Assembly (NCBI GenBank): GCA_017416855.1
Contig: JAFQAZ010000001.1
Coordinates: 1 to 64,000, forward strand
Source of the DNA: Clostridia bacterium
GTDB lineage: Bacteria; Bacillota; Clostridia; UBA1381; UBA9506
Reading direction: 5' to 3'
Length of the DNA: 64,000 nucleotides
A model generated the notes under the pieces. That model made no database searches. It was given only the letters and a program-made list of their open reading frames with translations, and had not been told where the DNA came from. Shown one piece after another: positions 42,796-51,307 of the stretch. The translations under genes and the position numbers were made by a program. The first letter of the stretch is position 1. Each line of letters opens with the position of its first letter.

Positions 42796-45099
42796 TTATT
42801 TATTCAGTTTTTCCATATCGTTTTTACGGATTTCCACACGTCTGACCTTACCGCTGATGGTTTTAGGCAGTTCATCCACAAACTCAACGATTCTGGGGTA
42901 TTTGTAAGGAGCAGTGTGGGTTTTAACGTATTCCTGAATTTCTTTTTTCAGTTCATCTGTGCCGACGGTGCCTTTAACAAGGACGATGGTAGCTTTTACA
43001 ATCTGACCGCGCACTTCATCGGGAACAGGTGTGATGGCACATTCTAAAACATAAGGAAGCTCCATGATAACACTTTCAATTTCGAAGGGACCAATACGGT
43101 AGCCGGAGGATTTGATAACATCGTCGATTCTGCCCACATACCAGAGGTATCCGTCTTCGTCCATGGTGGCCTGGTCGCCCGTATGATAGTAACCGTCATG
43201 CCAAACTTCGTTTGTTTTTTCTTCATCAAGGTAATAACCGATAAAGAGTCCGCAGGGAATGTTGTCTTTTACACGGATGCAGATTTCACCGGTGTCACCG
43301 GTTTTGCACTCATTGCCGTCGGGGTCTAAAATCACAACGTCATACAAGGGACTCGGTCTGCCCATGGACCCGATTTTCGGAGTGGAACCAACAAAATTGG
43401 CAATGGAAAGGGTGGTTTCGGTCTGGCCGAAGCCTTCCATAATGGTAAGACCTGTTGCTTTCTTAAACTGATTGAACACTTCAGGGTTCAATGCTTCGCC
43501 AGCGGTTGTTGCATATTCAATAGAAGAAAGGTCGTATTTTGACAAATCTTCTTTAATGAAGAAGCGATACATGGTAGGCGGTGCACAGAAGGTTGTGATG
43601 TGATATTTTGCAAACATAGGCAGAATATCTTCAGAATGGAAGCGATCAAAGTCATAGGTGAATTGTGCTGCTTCGCACAACCACTGACCGTAGAGCTTAC
43701 CCCAGAGCGCCTTGCCCCAACCGGTGTCGGAGATGGTGAAGTGAAGTCCATCGGGGTTTACATTATGCCAATGCTTGGCAGTGGGGTAATGCCCCAGAGC
43801 ATATTTATAAGAATGGGTTGCGATTCTCGGATATCCTGTTGTGCCTGATGTAAAGAGCATCAGCATGGGATCATTACCGCAGGGGGTGTTTTCTGTACGG
43901 TAATAATGTGTGCTGAAGCGTTCCATTTCTACGTTAAAGTCATTCCAGCCTTCTTTTTGTCCGCCTACCAACACCTTAATCATACCGGGATAGCCTGCTG
44001 CTGCCTTTTCAGCTTCAACAGAAACGTCGCCGTCGGCCGTGCAAACAATAGCCTTTACCTTGGCGGCTTTGTATCTGTAATCAAAATCGTGTTCTACCAG
44101 CTGATTGGTTGCCGGGATGGCGATAGCGCCGATTTTATGCAGAGCCAGCATACAGAACCAGAACTGATAATGACGCTTAAGCACCAACATAACGGTGTCG
44201 CCTTTTTTGATGCCTAAGGATTCAAAATAGTTGGCGGTTTTAGCGGAGTATTTTTTCATATCGCTAAAGGTGAAGCGGCGGTCTGTCTTGTCGTTTGCTA
44301 CCCACATCATAGCCAGTTTATCGGGAGTTTTCTCGGCAATGGCATCCACGCAGTCAAAGGCAAAGTTGAATTTGTCTTCGTTTTTAAAGGAAATGCCGTT
44401 GAATACGCCGTTTTCGTCGTAAGAGGATTCAATGAAGTTATCGGCAACTGTTTTTGCCGCAATCTTTTCAGCTTTGGCGGTTTTGGCAGCAATGAAAGGT
44501 GCTTCGGGATATTCTTCACTTACCTGACCGTCTTGAGGATTCAGTACCACAGCGTGGAATTCACAGCCGCCTTCTGAAACGGCAATCATACCATGGGGAA
44601 TGATACTGTTATAGAAAATGGAGTCACCTTCATTTAAAATGTCAACGTGATTGCCCACCTGAACCTTTAAAGAACCTTTTACAATGACGTCAAATTCCTG
44701 ACCGTTATGTGAATCCAGTTTAATGGGTGCATTTTGTTCTTCAGCGAGGTAGGGGAATTTAACCAAGAAGGGCTCAGCCAGCTTATCTTTGAATTTAGGG
44801 GCTAAGTTGTTATACACAACGCCTTTCTTTTTGATGATTTTAAGACCTTCGCCTTTTCTGACAATGGCGAAAGAGGTTAAGGTTGAGCTTGTGCCCTCCA
44901 AAAGGTCAACAACCTCAACATCGCAGGCCTTGGCACATTTGTAAATAAAGGTAAAGCTGAAATCGGTTTCGCCTTCTTCTAACAGAAGGTAGTCTTCAAC
45001 GGTTACGCCGGTAAGCTTTGCCAGCTGTTCGGGGGTGTAACCCTTTGCTTCTCGCAGGTCTCTGATTCTGCCTGCCACTTCTTTCAGATTGTAATCCAT
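42796..45099 (-). CDS. XRE-cupin-acyl-CoA synthetase fusion
   Basis: 767 residues. The XRE helix-turn-helix is at about 8-65 (LREAKGYTPEQLAKLTGVTVEDYLLLEEGE). The cupin is at about 110-190 (GQEFDVIVKGSLKVQVGN, DSIFYNSIIPHGM). The ANL-superfamily adenylating domain covers about 240-760, with the P-loop LFTSGTTGYPR (about 416-426), EGFGQTETTL, YHTGDQATMDEDGYLWYVGRIDD and the catalytic Lys in PKTISGKVRRVEIR. The synthetase resembles medium/branched-chain acyl-CoA synthetases. A T-box leader and strong promoter precede it. The XRE-cupin pair looks like a small-molecule-sensing regulator joined to the enzyme. Confidence 0.85.
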   Translation of the reverse strand: MDYNLKEVAGRIRDLREAKGYTPEQLAKLTGVTVEDYLLLEEGETDFSFTFIYKCAKACDVEVVDLLEGTSSTLTSFAIVRKGEGLKIIKKKGVVYNNLAPKFKDKLAEPFLVKFPYLAEEQNAPIKLDSHNGQEFDVIVKGSLKVQVGNHVDILNEGDSIFYNSIIPHGMIAVSEGGCEFHAVVLNPQDGQVSEEYPEAPFIAAKTAKAEKIAAKTVADNFIESSYDENGVFNGISFKNEDKFNFAFDCVDAIAEKTPDKLAMMWVANDKTDRRFTFSDMKKYSAKTANYFESLGIKKGDTVMLVLKRHYQFWFCMLALHKIGAIAIPATNQLVEHDFDYRYKAAKVKAIVCTADGDVSVEAEKAAAGYPGMIKVLVGGQKEGWNDFNVEMERFSTHYYRTENTPCGNDPMLMLFTSGTTGYPRIATHSYKYALGHYPTAKHWHNVNPDGLHFTISDTGWGKALWGKLYGQWLCEAAQFTYDFDRFHSEDILPMFAKYHITTFCAPPTMYRFFIKEDLSKYDLSSIEYATTAGEALNPEVFNQFKKATGLTIMEGFGQTETTLSIANFVGSTPKIGSMGRPSPLYDVVILDPDGNECKTGDTGEICIRVKDNIPCGLFIGYYLDEEKTNEVWHDGYYHTGDQATMDEDGYLWYVGRIDDVIKSSGYRIGPFEIESVIMELPYVLECAITPVPDEVRGQIVKATIVLVKGTVGTDELKKEIQEYVKTHTAPYKYPRIVEFVDELPKTISGKVRRVEIRKNDMEKLNK

Positions 45100-45157
45100 T
45101 TTTTTTGCTCCTTTCTGTTCCGTCGCTTTTTACAAGCTGTCACGGCTTTGAATAAAA

Positions 45158-45430
45158 CAAAAAAACCCGTCTCAAAATTGCTTTTGAGACGAGTTGTATA
45201 ACCCGCGGTACCACTCAAATTACGGAATGAAATTCCGTCACTTACCGGACTCTATCAAGCCCTTTGCCTTAACGCAGCATTACGGAAGGAGTCTACTCAC
45301 AATACGCTTTCGGTCCTCCGACTCAGAAGTGATGGGCCATTGGAAGGCTTTGTCATTGGCTCGCAGCAACCGCCAACTCTCTCAAGACTCTGCTATCCGA
45401 CCGTCTTCGTCATAGTCGTTTTTTGTGATA
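45158..45430 (-). ncRNA. T-box leader of the XRE-cupin-acyl-CoA synthetase gene
   Basis: On the minus strand: a long stem I, then the T-box core GAGTGGTACCGCGGGTT (+ strand 45199-45215) and a terminator CTCGTCTCAAAA / TTTTGAGACGGG with seven T's (45158-45196). The base after TGG is T, which predicts a tRNA with discriminator A (Leu, Val, Ile, Phe, Ala and others), not Gly or Ser. The specifier loop reads AGTCGGAG opposite ATAGCA. GUC (Val) is the best in-register reading; UUC (Phe) nearby cannot be excluded. Confidence 0.9.
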
Positions 45431-45446
45431 TTCAAATTTATAATGT

Positions 45447-45475
45447 ATTATACGCCTTGAATTTTGAAATGTCAA
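45447..45475 (-). promoter_or_regulatory. Promoter of the T-box/XRE-cupin-ACS unit
   Basis: On the minus strand: TTGACA (45470-45475), 17-base spacer, TATAAT (45447-45452), immediately after the upstream gene's stop. Confidence 0.88.
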
Positions 45476-45498
45476 TAGTTTTTTTAAAAATTTTTAAT

Positions 45499-47958
45499 TT
45501 ATTTTTTCAGACCTAACATTTCTACCGATTCGTCGCGCATTTTATATTTTAAAATTTTACCGGCGGCATTCATGGGGAACTCGTTGACAAACACAAAATA
45601 TTTCGGCACCTTGTGTCTTGCAATGGAGGCGTTACCAAATTCCTTCATTTCGCTTTCGTCTGCGGTTTCACCCTTGTGCAGAATAATCCAGGCACAGCAT
45701 TCCTCGCCGTATTTTTCATCGGGCACACCCACCACCTGCACATCGCGCACCTTGGGGTTGGTGAGATAGAATTCCTCAATTTCGCGGGGGTAAAGGTTTT
45801 CACCGCCACGGATGATCATATCCTTTAATCGGCCGGTTACTTTATAATATCCATCTGTGGTGCGGCAACAGATATCGCCGGAATGAAGCCAGCCCTCTTT
45901 ATCAATAGCCTGGGCGGTGGCTTCGGGCATTTTGTAATAACCCTTCATAATGTTAAAGCCACGGGCAACAAATTCACCGCTTTCGCCGTCGGGGAGCTCT
46001 TCGCCGGTTTCCGGGTCAATAATCTTACATTCAACACCGGGGAAAGCGCTTCCTACTGTTTCCACACGATGGTCAATGTCTTCATTTACTTCGCCCATAG
46101 TACAACCGGGAGAAGCCTCCGTCTGGCCGTATACAGAAATGATTTCTTTCATATTCATTTCATCTGCCGCACGGCGCATTAAGTCTGCCGGACAGTTGGC
46201 GCCGGCCATAATACCTGTGCGGATGTAAGAAAAGTCTGTTTTTGCAAAATCAGGATGGTTAAACATGGCAATAAACATAGTGGGCACACCGTTAAAACAG
46301 GTAATGTGCTCATCGTTTACGCAAGCCAGCGATGATTTCGGCGAAAAATAGGGAATGGGGCACAGGGTGCCGCCGTGGGTCATCATAGAGGTCATGGAAA
46401 GCACCATGCCAAAGCAATGGAACATGGGCACCTGAATCATCATGCGGTCGGCTGTGGATAAATCCATTCTGTCGCCAATGGTTTTGCCGTTGTTTACAAT
46501 GTTGCGGTGGGTCAGCATAACACCCTTGGGGAATCCGGTAGTACCTGAGGTATACTGCATGTTGCATACATCATCGGGCTTTACCAAAGAGGCACGTCTG
46601 CGAACTTCTTCACGGGGAACCAGAGAAGAACGGGACAGCATTTTTTCCCAGGTTAAGCAACCGGGCATGGAAAAGCCTACCGTAACAACATTGCGCAAGA
46701 AGGGGAGATTCTTGGAATAAAGCGGTTCTCCCGGTGTCAGGGTTTCCAGTTCGGGGCACAGCTCCTGAATGATTTCTTTATAGTTAATATCCTTGCAGTA
46801 TTCAATCATCACCAAGGTGTGTGTGTCAGACTGCTTCAGGAGGTACTCAATTTCGTGGATTTTATAGGCGGTGTTCACCGTAACTAAAACGGCACCAATT
46901 TTGGTAGTCGCCCAGAAGGTGATAAACCATTCAGGCACATTGGTAGCCCAAACAGCCACATGGTCACCGGCTTTCACGCCTAAGGAAATTAAAGCAGCGG
47001 CACATTCATCCACATCCCGGCGGAACTGTTCATAAGTTCTGGTGTAATCCAGTGTTGTATATTTAAAGGCATACTGGTCGGGATATTTTGCCACCATAGT
47101 ATCCAGCACATCAGAGAACGTAGCATCAATAACATCATACTTTTTCCACACAAAGGTGCCGGTTTTGGCTCTGTTATAATAGGCACGGTCAAAGCTTTTC
47201 TTTTCTCTTTTCAAAGAAGAGATATAGTTGGCAAAGTGGGTGAGCACAATGTCAGCATCGTTAATGTCTTCGTTCCAGGCGGCACAAATAAACCCGTCAA
47301 AATTCAGGGAAGAAAGAGCATTGATTAAGTTTTCAACAGGAAGCTCGCCTTCGCCGATTAAAACGGTTTTACCGTCCTTCATATCCCCGAGACGAACATA
47401 TTTAATATAGGCACCCAGGGTTTTAATGGTAGTTTCAGCGGTTTCGCCGGCACCGAAATACGTGCTGCGCACATTCCAGGCGGCACCAATAGCGGCCGAA
47501 GAGAAAAAGTTGATGATGTCAATCACTTTTTCAGTGTTGGCAAGGTAACCCGCCGTTTCAAATAAAATACCCACATCGGCTTTTTCTGCACGCAGGACAG
47601 CCTGGGAAAGCTTTTCTTTTAATCTATCAAAAGAGGTTTCTTCTTCTACACGGACAATAATGTTGGAAACGCCTGCATTGGCGGCCATATCCACATATTT
47701 TGCTACGGTTTCAGCTGTGGTCTCCTCACTTTCGATGGGGAAGGGCATGCGGAGAGCTGCCACGGAAAGTCCACGGTTAATCAACTTTCTTTTGGCGTCG
47801 GGGGTGCGATCGCGACGCAGAATGCTGTCGTGATGCTGATTCCGTTCCTTTAAAGCATCATAAATTTCGAACCCTGCAAAACCATAGTCATACGCATAGC
47901 GGCAAACATCAAGAAAGGAAGAACGGGTTACGTTTTTGGTTGAAAAAACAATTTTCAT
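45499..47958 (-). CDS. TIM-barrel (sugar isomerase-like)-acyl-CoA synthetase fusion
   Basis: 819 residues. Residues 1-255 form an AP-endonuclease-2/sugar-phosphate isomerase-like TIM barrel (YGFAGFEIYDAL, GVSNIIVRVEEET, ADVGILFETAGYL, YIKYVRLGDMKDG, IGEGELPVENLI). Several usual metal-site residues are not evident; NVRSTYFGAG stands where D-x-x-H is expected. Residues 285-815 are an ANL adenylating enzyme: YTSGTTGFPKG (about 468-478), VYGQTEASPG, LHSGDICCRTTDGYYKVTGRLKDMIIRGGENLYP, and the catalytic Lys in AAGKILKYKM. It starts 5 bases after the LeuA-like gene and is under the Leu T-box. Confidence 0.85.
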   Translation of the reverse strand: MKIVFSTKNVTRSSFLDVCRYAYDYGFAGFEIYDALKERNQHHDSILRRDRTPDAKRKLINRGLSVAALRMPFPIESEETTAETVAKYVDMAANAGVSNIIVRVEEETSFDRLKEKLSQAVLRAEKADVGILFETAGYLANTEKVIDIINFFSSAAIGAAWNVRSTYFGAGETAETTIKTLGAYIKYVRLGDMKDGKTVLIGEGELPVENLINALSSLNFDGFICAAWNEDINDADIVLTHFANYISSLKREKKSFDRAYYNRAKTGTFVWKKYDVIDATFSDVLDTMVAKYPDQYAFKYTTLDYTRTYEQFRRDVDECAAALISLGVKAGDHVAVWATNVPEWFITFWATTKIGAVLVTVNTAYKIHEIEYLLKQSDTHTLVMIEYCKDINYKEIIQELCPELETLTPGEPLYSKNLPFLRNVVTVGFSMPGCLTWEKMLSRSSLVPREEVRRRASLVKPDDVCNMQYTSGTTGFPKGVMLTHRNIVNNGKTIGDRMDLSTADRMMIQVPMFHCFGMVLSMTSMMTHGGTLCPIPYFSPKSSLACVNDEHITCFNGVPTMFIAMFNHPDFAKTDFSYIRTGIMAGANCPADLMRRAADEMNMKEIISVYGQTEASPGCTMGEVNEDIDHRVETVGSAFPGVECKIIDPETGEELPDGESGEFVARGFNIMKGYYKMPEATAQAIDKEGWLHSGDICCRTTDGYYKVTGRLKDMIIRGGENLYPREIEEFYLTNPKVRDVQVVGVPDEKYGEECCAWIILHKGETADESEMKEFGNASIARHKVPKYFVFVNEFPMNAAGKILKYKMRDESVEMLGLKK

Positions 47959-47963
47959 TTGGT

Positions 47964-49352
47964 TTATTCCTCCTCGAAGACAATTTTGTTCAGAGCGTTG
48001 ATATAGGCTCTGATGCTGGCAGCCACAATGTCAGTTGAAATGCCGTTGCCGGAATAGAGCTTACCGTTATTTCTGAGGCGAACCAGGGCAGAACCCAATG
48101 CTTCCTTGCCTTCAGTAACGGACTGAACCTGAAAATCGTCCAGCTCATAATGATAGCCGATGCACTGTTCGATAGCGCGGAAGGCAGAGTCAATGGGGCC
48201 GTCACCGGTGCTGACACCGCAGATACTTTCGTCGTTGCAAACTAAGGTAACTTGCGACATAGAGCCGGTTACATTACTGCTTGAAGTGGTGTAGCTTTTC
48301 AGGTGATAGGTAGAAGGAGCCTGCATAGCGGAGCTTGCAATCAAGGCTTCCAACTCTTTGGCGCCAACAGTATCTTTCTTTTCGCAAATCTGAATCAGGG
48401 CTTTTTGCACGTTGCCACAATCCACGTCGGAAAGGTCATAGCCTAACACAGAAGCGGCCTGAGCGATTTGTGCGATGGTGCTGTCAGCATCCAGCAGAAT
48501 TTTTTTCTTTTCACTGACAGAAGCCTGGGTTTCATAAGATTCGTGGTTAATGCTTGCCAGCATATCGTCAATGCTTGCATGAATTTTAGTATTGTTTAAG
48601 TTAATTTCCGCATCCAACTGAGCTGAGCAAGCGCTCATAGCATCAGAAATTTCGCCGGAGAGCAGAATGTCCTTGCCGGCCATAGCGCATTTGAGGCCGG
48701 CTGCGCCTACACGGATGGAAGCAAAGGCAGAAGCAACAGCCATACTGATACGGTCAGAAACCTGTACATAAACAGGAACAGAAACAGCTTCTTCCACGGT
48801 TTCTACTAATGCGGCAATTTCTTCAGGCAGAGAAACCCCTGCATCGTCACAAAGAGTAATGATGCCGGCGCCGTTTGCCACGGCTTCTTTTGCGGCGGCA
48901 ATCAGAAAATTAATGTCAGCACGGGTGGCGTCCAGGGCAGAAAATTCCACATCGCCACACAGGGCTTTGGCTGCTTTGACCAGCTCACCGATTTTAGCAA
49001 GCATTTTATCGGATTTTAAATGATAAATATATTCCATTTGCACAGTAGAGGTAGGCAGTTCGACCTGCAAACGGGGCTGCTTTGCTTCTTTGATGCAGTC
49101 CCAGGCGGCAGCTACATCCTCGGCAGTAAAGCCTACAGGGATGGCCAGAACGGCATTCTGCACCTTCTGTGCAATGGTTTTATAAATAATGGTATCTTCA
49201 CGCAGGTTTTTAATGGGAGCTAATTCAATCGCGTCAGCACCCAGATTATCCGCGCAAGCAGCAATGGCTGTTTTTTCACGGAATAATAGTGCGACTTCAC
49301 GGTCCTCCGAAAGCTTTTTAAGCGTAATGTCGGCAATGTTGATTTTTTTCAT
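47964..49352 (-). CDS. 2-Isopropylmalate-synthase-like protein lacking catalytic metal motifs
   Basis: 462 residues from ATG 49352 (AAAGGAG upstream). The N-terminal TIM barrel is recognisable by DVEFSALDATRADINFLI (about 137-154) and IITLCDDAGVSLPEE. The C-terminal LeuA regulatory domain is well kept: STGDGPIDSAFRAIEQCIG, ALGSALVRLRNNGKLYSGNGISTDIV, AYINALNKIV. However, the usual TLRDGEQ opening is replaced by TLKKLSEDREV, and the HCHNDLG metal motif by YVQVSDRIS. It is therefore probably not a true LeuA enzyme. The Leu T-box upstream ties it to leucine supply. Confidence 0.8.
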   Translation of the reverse strand: MKKINIADITLKKLSEDREVALLFREKTAIAACADNLGADAIELAPIKNLREDTIIYKTIAQKVQNAVLAIPVGFTAEDVAAAWDCIKEAKQPRLQVELPTSTVQMEYIYHLKSDKMLAKIGELVKAAKALCGDVEFSALDATRADINFLIAAAKEAVANGAGIITLCDDAGVSLPEEIAALVETVEEAVSVPVYVQVSDRISMAVASAFASIRVGAAGLKCAMAGKDILLSGEISDAMSACSAQLDAEINLNNTKIHASIDDMLASINHESYETQASVSEKKKILLDADSTIAQIAQAASVLGYDLSDVDCGNVQKALIQICEKKDTVGAKELEALIASSAMQAPSTYHLKSYTTSSSNVTGSMSQVTLVCNDESICGVSTGDGPIDSAFRAIEQCIGYHYELDDFQVQSVTEGKEALGSALVRLRNNGKLYSGNGISTDIVAASIRAYINALNKIVFEEE

Positions 49353-49402
49353 GTTGAAAGCTCCTTTCAATTTCGGTATATAAATAAGATTATTTTTATT
49401 AA

Positions 49403-49680
49403 CAAAAAAACGCTTCCATCCCTTTGTTGATTCAAAGAGACGAAAACGTTACAATTACATAGTTTCCGCGGTACCACTCTTTTTCATCCGTTTCGGATGC
49501 CCTTTCGATGCTAACACATCTTTACTCTGTTACGGGAGTTCCCGTCTGCCCCTACTAAAAGTTCACGGCAGCCGCTCCGCGGTGAGTTCTGCAAACCTTT
49601 CCCAATGCCTCGCACCAACCGGCATCTCTCTCAAGGCGAAAGAATTTTGCGTACTATTCCGCATCACTGCGTTTATGATG
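49403..49680 (-). ncRNA. T-box leader with CUC (Leu) specifier
   Basis: On the minus strand: stem I with AGTA bulge motif opposite GAACTCA, giving specifier CTC (Leu) at 49584-49586. The T-box core GAGTGGTACCGCGGAAAC lies at about 49463-49480, and a terminator ACGTTTTCGTCTCTTTG / CAAAGGGATGGAAGCGT with a T-run at 49403-49450. The base after TGG is T, matching the A discriminator of tRNA-Leu. Uncharged tRNA-Leu should allow read-through into the LeuA-like and TIM-ACS genes. Confidence 0.95.
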
Positions 49681-49686
49681 AAATGT

Positions 49687-49715
49687 ATTTTACCATATCG
49701 TTTTTCTCTTGTCAA
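49687..49715 (-). promoter_or_regulatory. Promoter of the Leu T-box operon
   Basis: On the minus strand: TTGACA (49710-49715), 17-base spacer, TAAAAT (49687-49692). Confidence 0.85.
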
Positions 49716-49738
49716 GAGTTTTTTAAAAAAAAATATAA

Positions 49739-49781
49739 AAAAGGGACAGTAGCAAATGATTATTTCGCTACAGCCCCTTTT
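49739..49781. terminator. CTGTAGC-family hairpin
   Basis: AAAAGGGACAGTAGC / GCTACAGCCCCTTTT, imperfect, with flanking A and T runs. Similar hairpins stand at 13716 and 31181. The repeat copy C begins right after it. Confidence 0.6.
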
Positions 49782-49782
49782 G

Positions 49783-49959
49783 GGCTGGACGAAAAATAGT
49801 GCAGATTGGATAAACTGAATCCCGATGGCGTACAGCCGTCAACGTCAGCCACTCACGCTTTCAGCGTTTGTGGGACGTTTTGCCATAGGCATTGTTACCC
49901 AAAACAAGTTTTGGACAATGCTCTAAAAGGTACGCCGAGAGGTGAAGTTTATTCAAAGC
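49783..49959 (+). repeat. Dispersed repeat, copy C, with internal insertion
   Basis: Matches copy B at both ends (GGCTGGACGAAAAAT...CAGATTGGA, AAACTGAATCCCGA; and GGTACGCCGAGAGG, TGAAGTTTATTCAAAG) but carries about 90 extra bases in the middle, which contain further small palindromes (ACGCTTTCAGCGT, CAAAACAAGTTTTGG). From 49960 to 50108 I see AT-rich sequence ending in TTGTTACAGCCC, again like the 3' arm of the CTGTAGC hairpins. Confidence 0.65.
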
Positions 49960-50108
49960 ATACAGCATTTTATATTAGATATTCGCACAATTGCGGATTT
50001 CCACCATGGCTTTTTGTTCTTTTGTTTATATTGGTTAAGCAAAATACTGATTTTATAGTCTTTTTACCCTTTGTGTGATCTGCGCATTTTGTTACAGCCC
50101 TTTGCTGT

Positions 50109-51275
50109 TCAGATTTTATCATCTACCTGAATCACAACGCTGAAGCGGCTGTCTTTAGACTTGATTTTTTCTTTAATGGCAACCACGGCCGTTTCCCGTT
50201 CTGTGGGTTTAAGGCAATATGGCACTTCGAGGTCGAAAATCAGGTTGATGTTCTGTTCGCCGTCGGTTATGCGAAAATCGTGGAGTCCGAATACCGGATT
50301 CACTTCGTGAACGCAAGAGAGAGCCATCTGCTTGAGTGCATCCACTTTTTCATTCCCTACGCTGATGGGATCCATATGAATCACAATATGGACACCGAGC
50401 TCTCTTTGAATTTCTTTTTCCGTTGCATCAATCACTTCGTGAATTTTAACAATGTCCACATCCACCGGCACCTCAGCGTGGACAGAGGCCATACGGCGGC
50501 CGGGACCGTAATCGTGGATAATCAGGTCGTGAACCCCCTCAATACCTTCCTGCCGGAGCAGCATAGTATAAATGTTTTCCACCAGTACAGGATCCGGTGG
50601 TGTGCCCAGCAAAATTGTTATGGTGTCCCGGGCGATGCCGAACCCTGTCAGCATAATCAAAACAGAAATGATAATACCCATAATGCCGTCTACGGGCAGG
50701 GGCAGAAACAGGCCTGAAAAAGTGGCAACAACCACGCCACCGGTGGCGAAAACATCGTTTAAGCTGTCCTGTGCGGCGGCACGAATAACCATAGACTGAA
50801 TTTGCTTGCCGATATAACGATTTGCAACAAACATCCATAGCTTCACCAGCATCGAAAACACTAAAATGCCAATGGTTAACCAGCTGAAGGTTGTTTGCCC
50901 GCTGTGAAGAATTTTATCAAAAGAGCTGCGCAAAAGCTCAAAGCCTACCATCATAATAATAAAGGAAACAATGAGGGATGCAATATATTCAAACCGTCCG
51001 TGGCCGAAGGGGTGTTCCTCATCGGCGTGTTGGTTGGCGGCAACTGTTCCGATTAAAGACACTAAAGATGAGCCCATATCAGATAAATTGTTAAAGGCAT
51101 CGGACATAACGGCCATCGAGCCACTCAAAAGACCGATAATCAGTTTGAGAATAAACAGCAGCAGATTAGCGATAATGCCCAGAATACCGGCCAGTCTGCC
51201 GTAGGCCGCACGAACAGTTGGCTCAGAGACTTCCGTATAATTTTTAATTGTTTTGGCAATTAACAGCTTAATCAA
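50109..51275 (-). CDS. Cation diffusion facilitator transporter
   Basis: 388 residues with six transmembrane helices. Metal-site motifs are SDAFNNLSD (about 57-65, DxxxD), DEEHPFGHGR, and AAAQDSLNDVFAT in helix 5. The C-terminal cytoplasmic domain (about 210-385) includes GVHDLIIHDYGPG and VHIVIHMDPI, extended by a second ferredoxin-like unit (about 310-385). It exports divalent metals such as zinc, iron or manganese. It is divergent from perR, so it may take part in the metal/peroxide response. Confidence 0.93.
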   Translation of the reverse strand: MIKLLIAKTIKNYTEVSEPTVRAAYGRLAGILGIIANLLLFILKLIIGLLSGSMAVMSDAFNNLSDMGSSLVSLIGTVAANQHADEEHPFGHGRFEYIASLIVSFIIMMVGFELLRSSFDKILHSGQTTFSWLTIGILVFSMLVKLWMFVANRYIGKQIQSMVIRAAAQDSLNDVFATGGVVVATFSGLFLPLPVDGIMGIIISVLIMLTGFGIARDTITILLGTPPDPVLVENIYTMLLRQEGIEGVHDLIIHDYGPGRRMASVHAEVPVDVDIVKIHEVIDATEKEIQRELGVHIVIHMDPISVGNEKVDALKQMALSCVHEVNPVFGLHDFRITDGEQNINLIFDLEVPYCLKPTERETAVVAIKEKIKSKDSRFSVVIQVDDKI

Positions 51276-51307
51276 AAACCATCTTCCTTTACCATAATGT
51301 TTTGTTT

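Noticed and set aside
45310-45330. GGA (Gly) specifier for the second T-box
   Set aside because: The T-box core has TGGT, which pairs with an A discriminator; bacterial tRNA-Gly usually has U.
49806-50078. 90-codon plus-strand frame over repeat copy C
   Set aside because: Composed of repeat sequence. The similarity to the frame in copy B is due to shared DNA, and no ribosome site was found.
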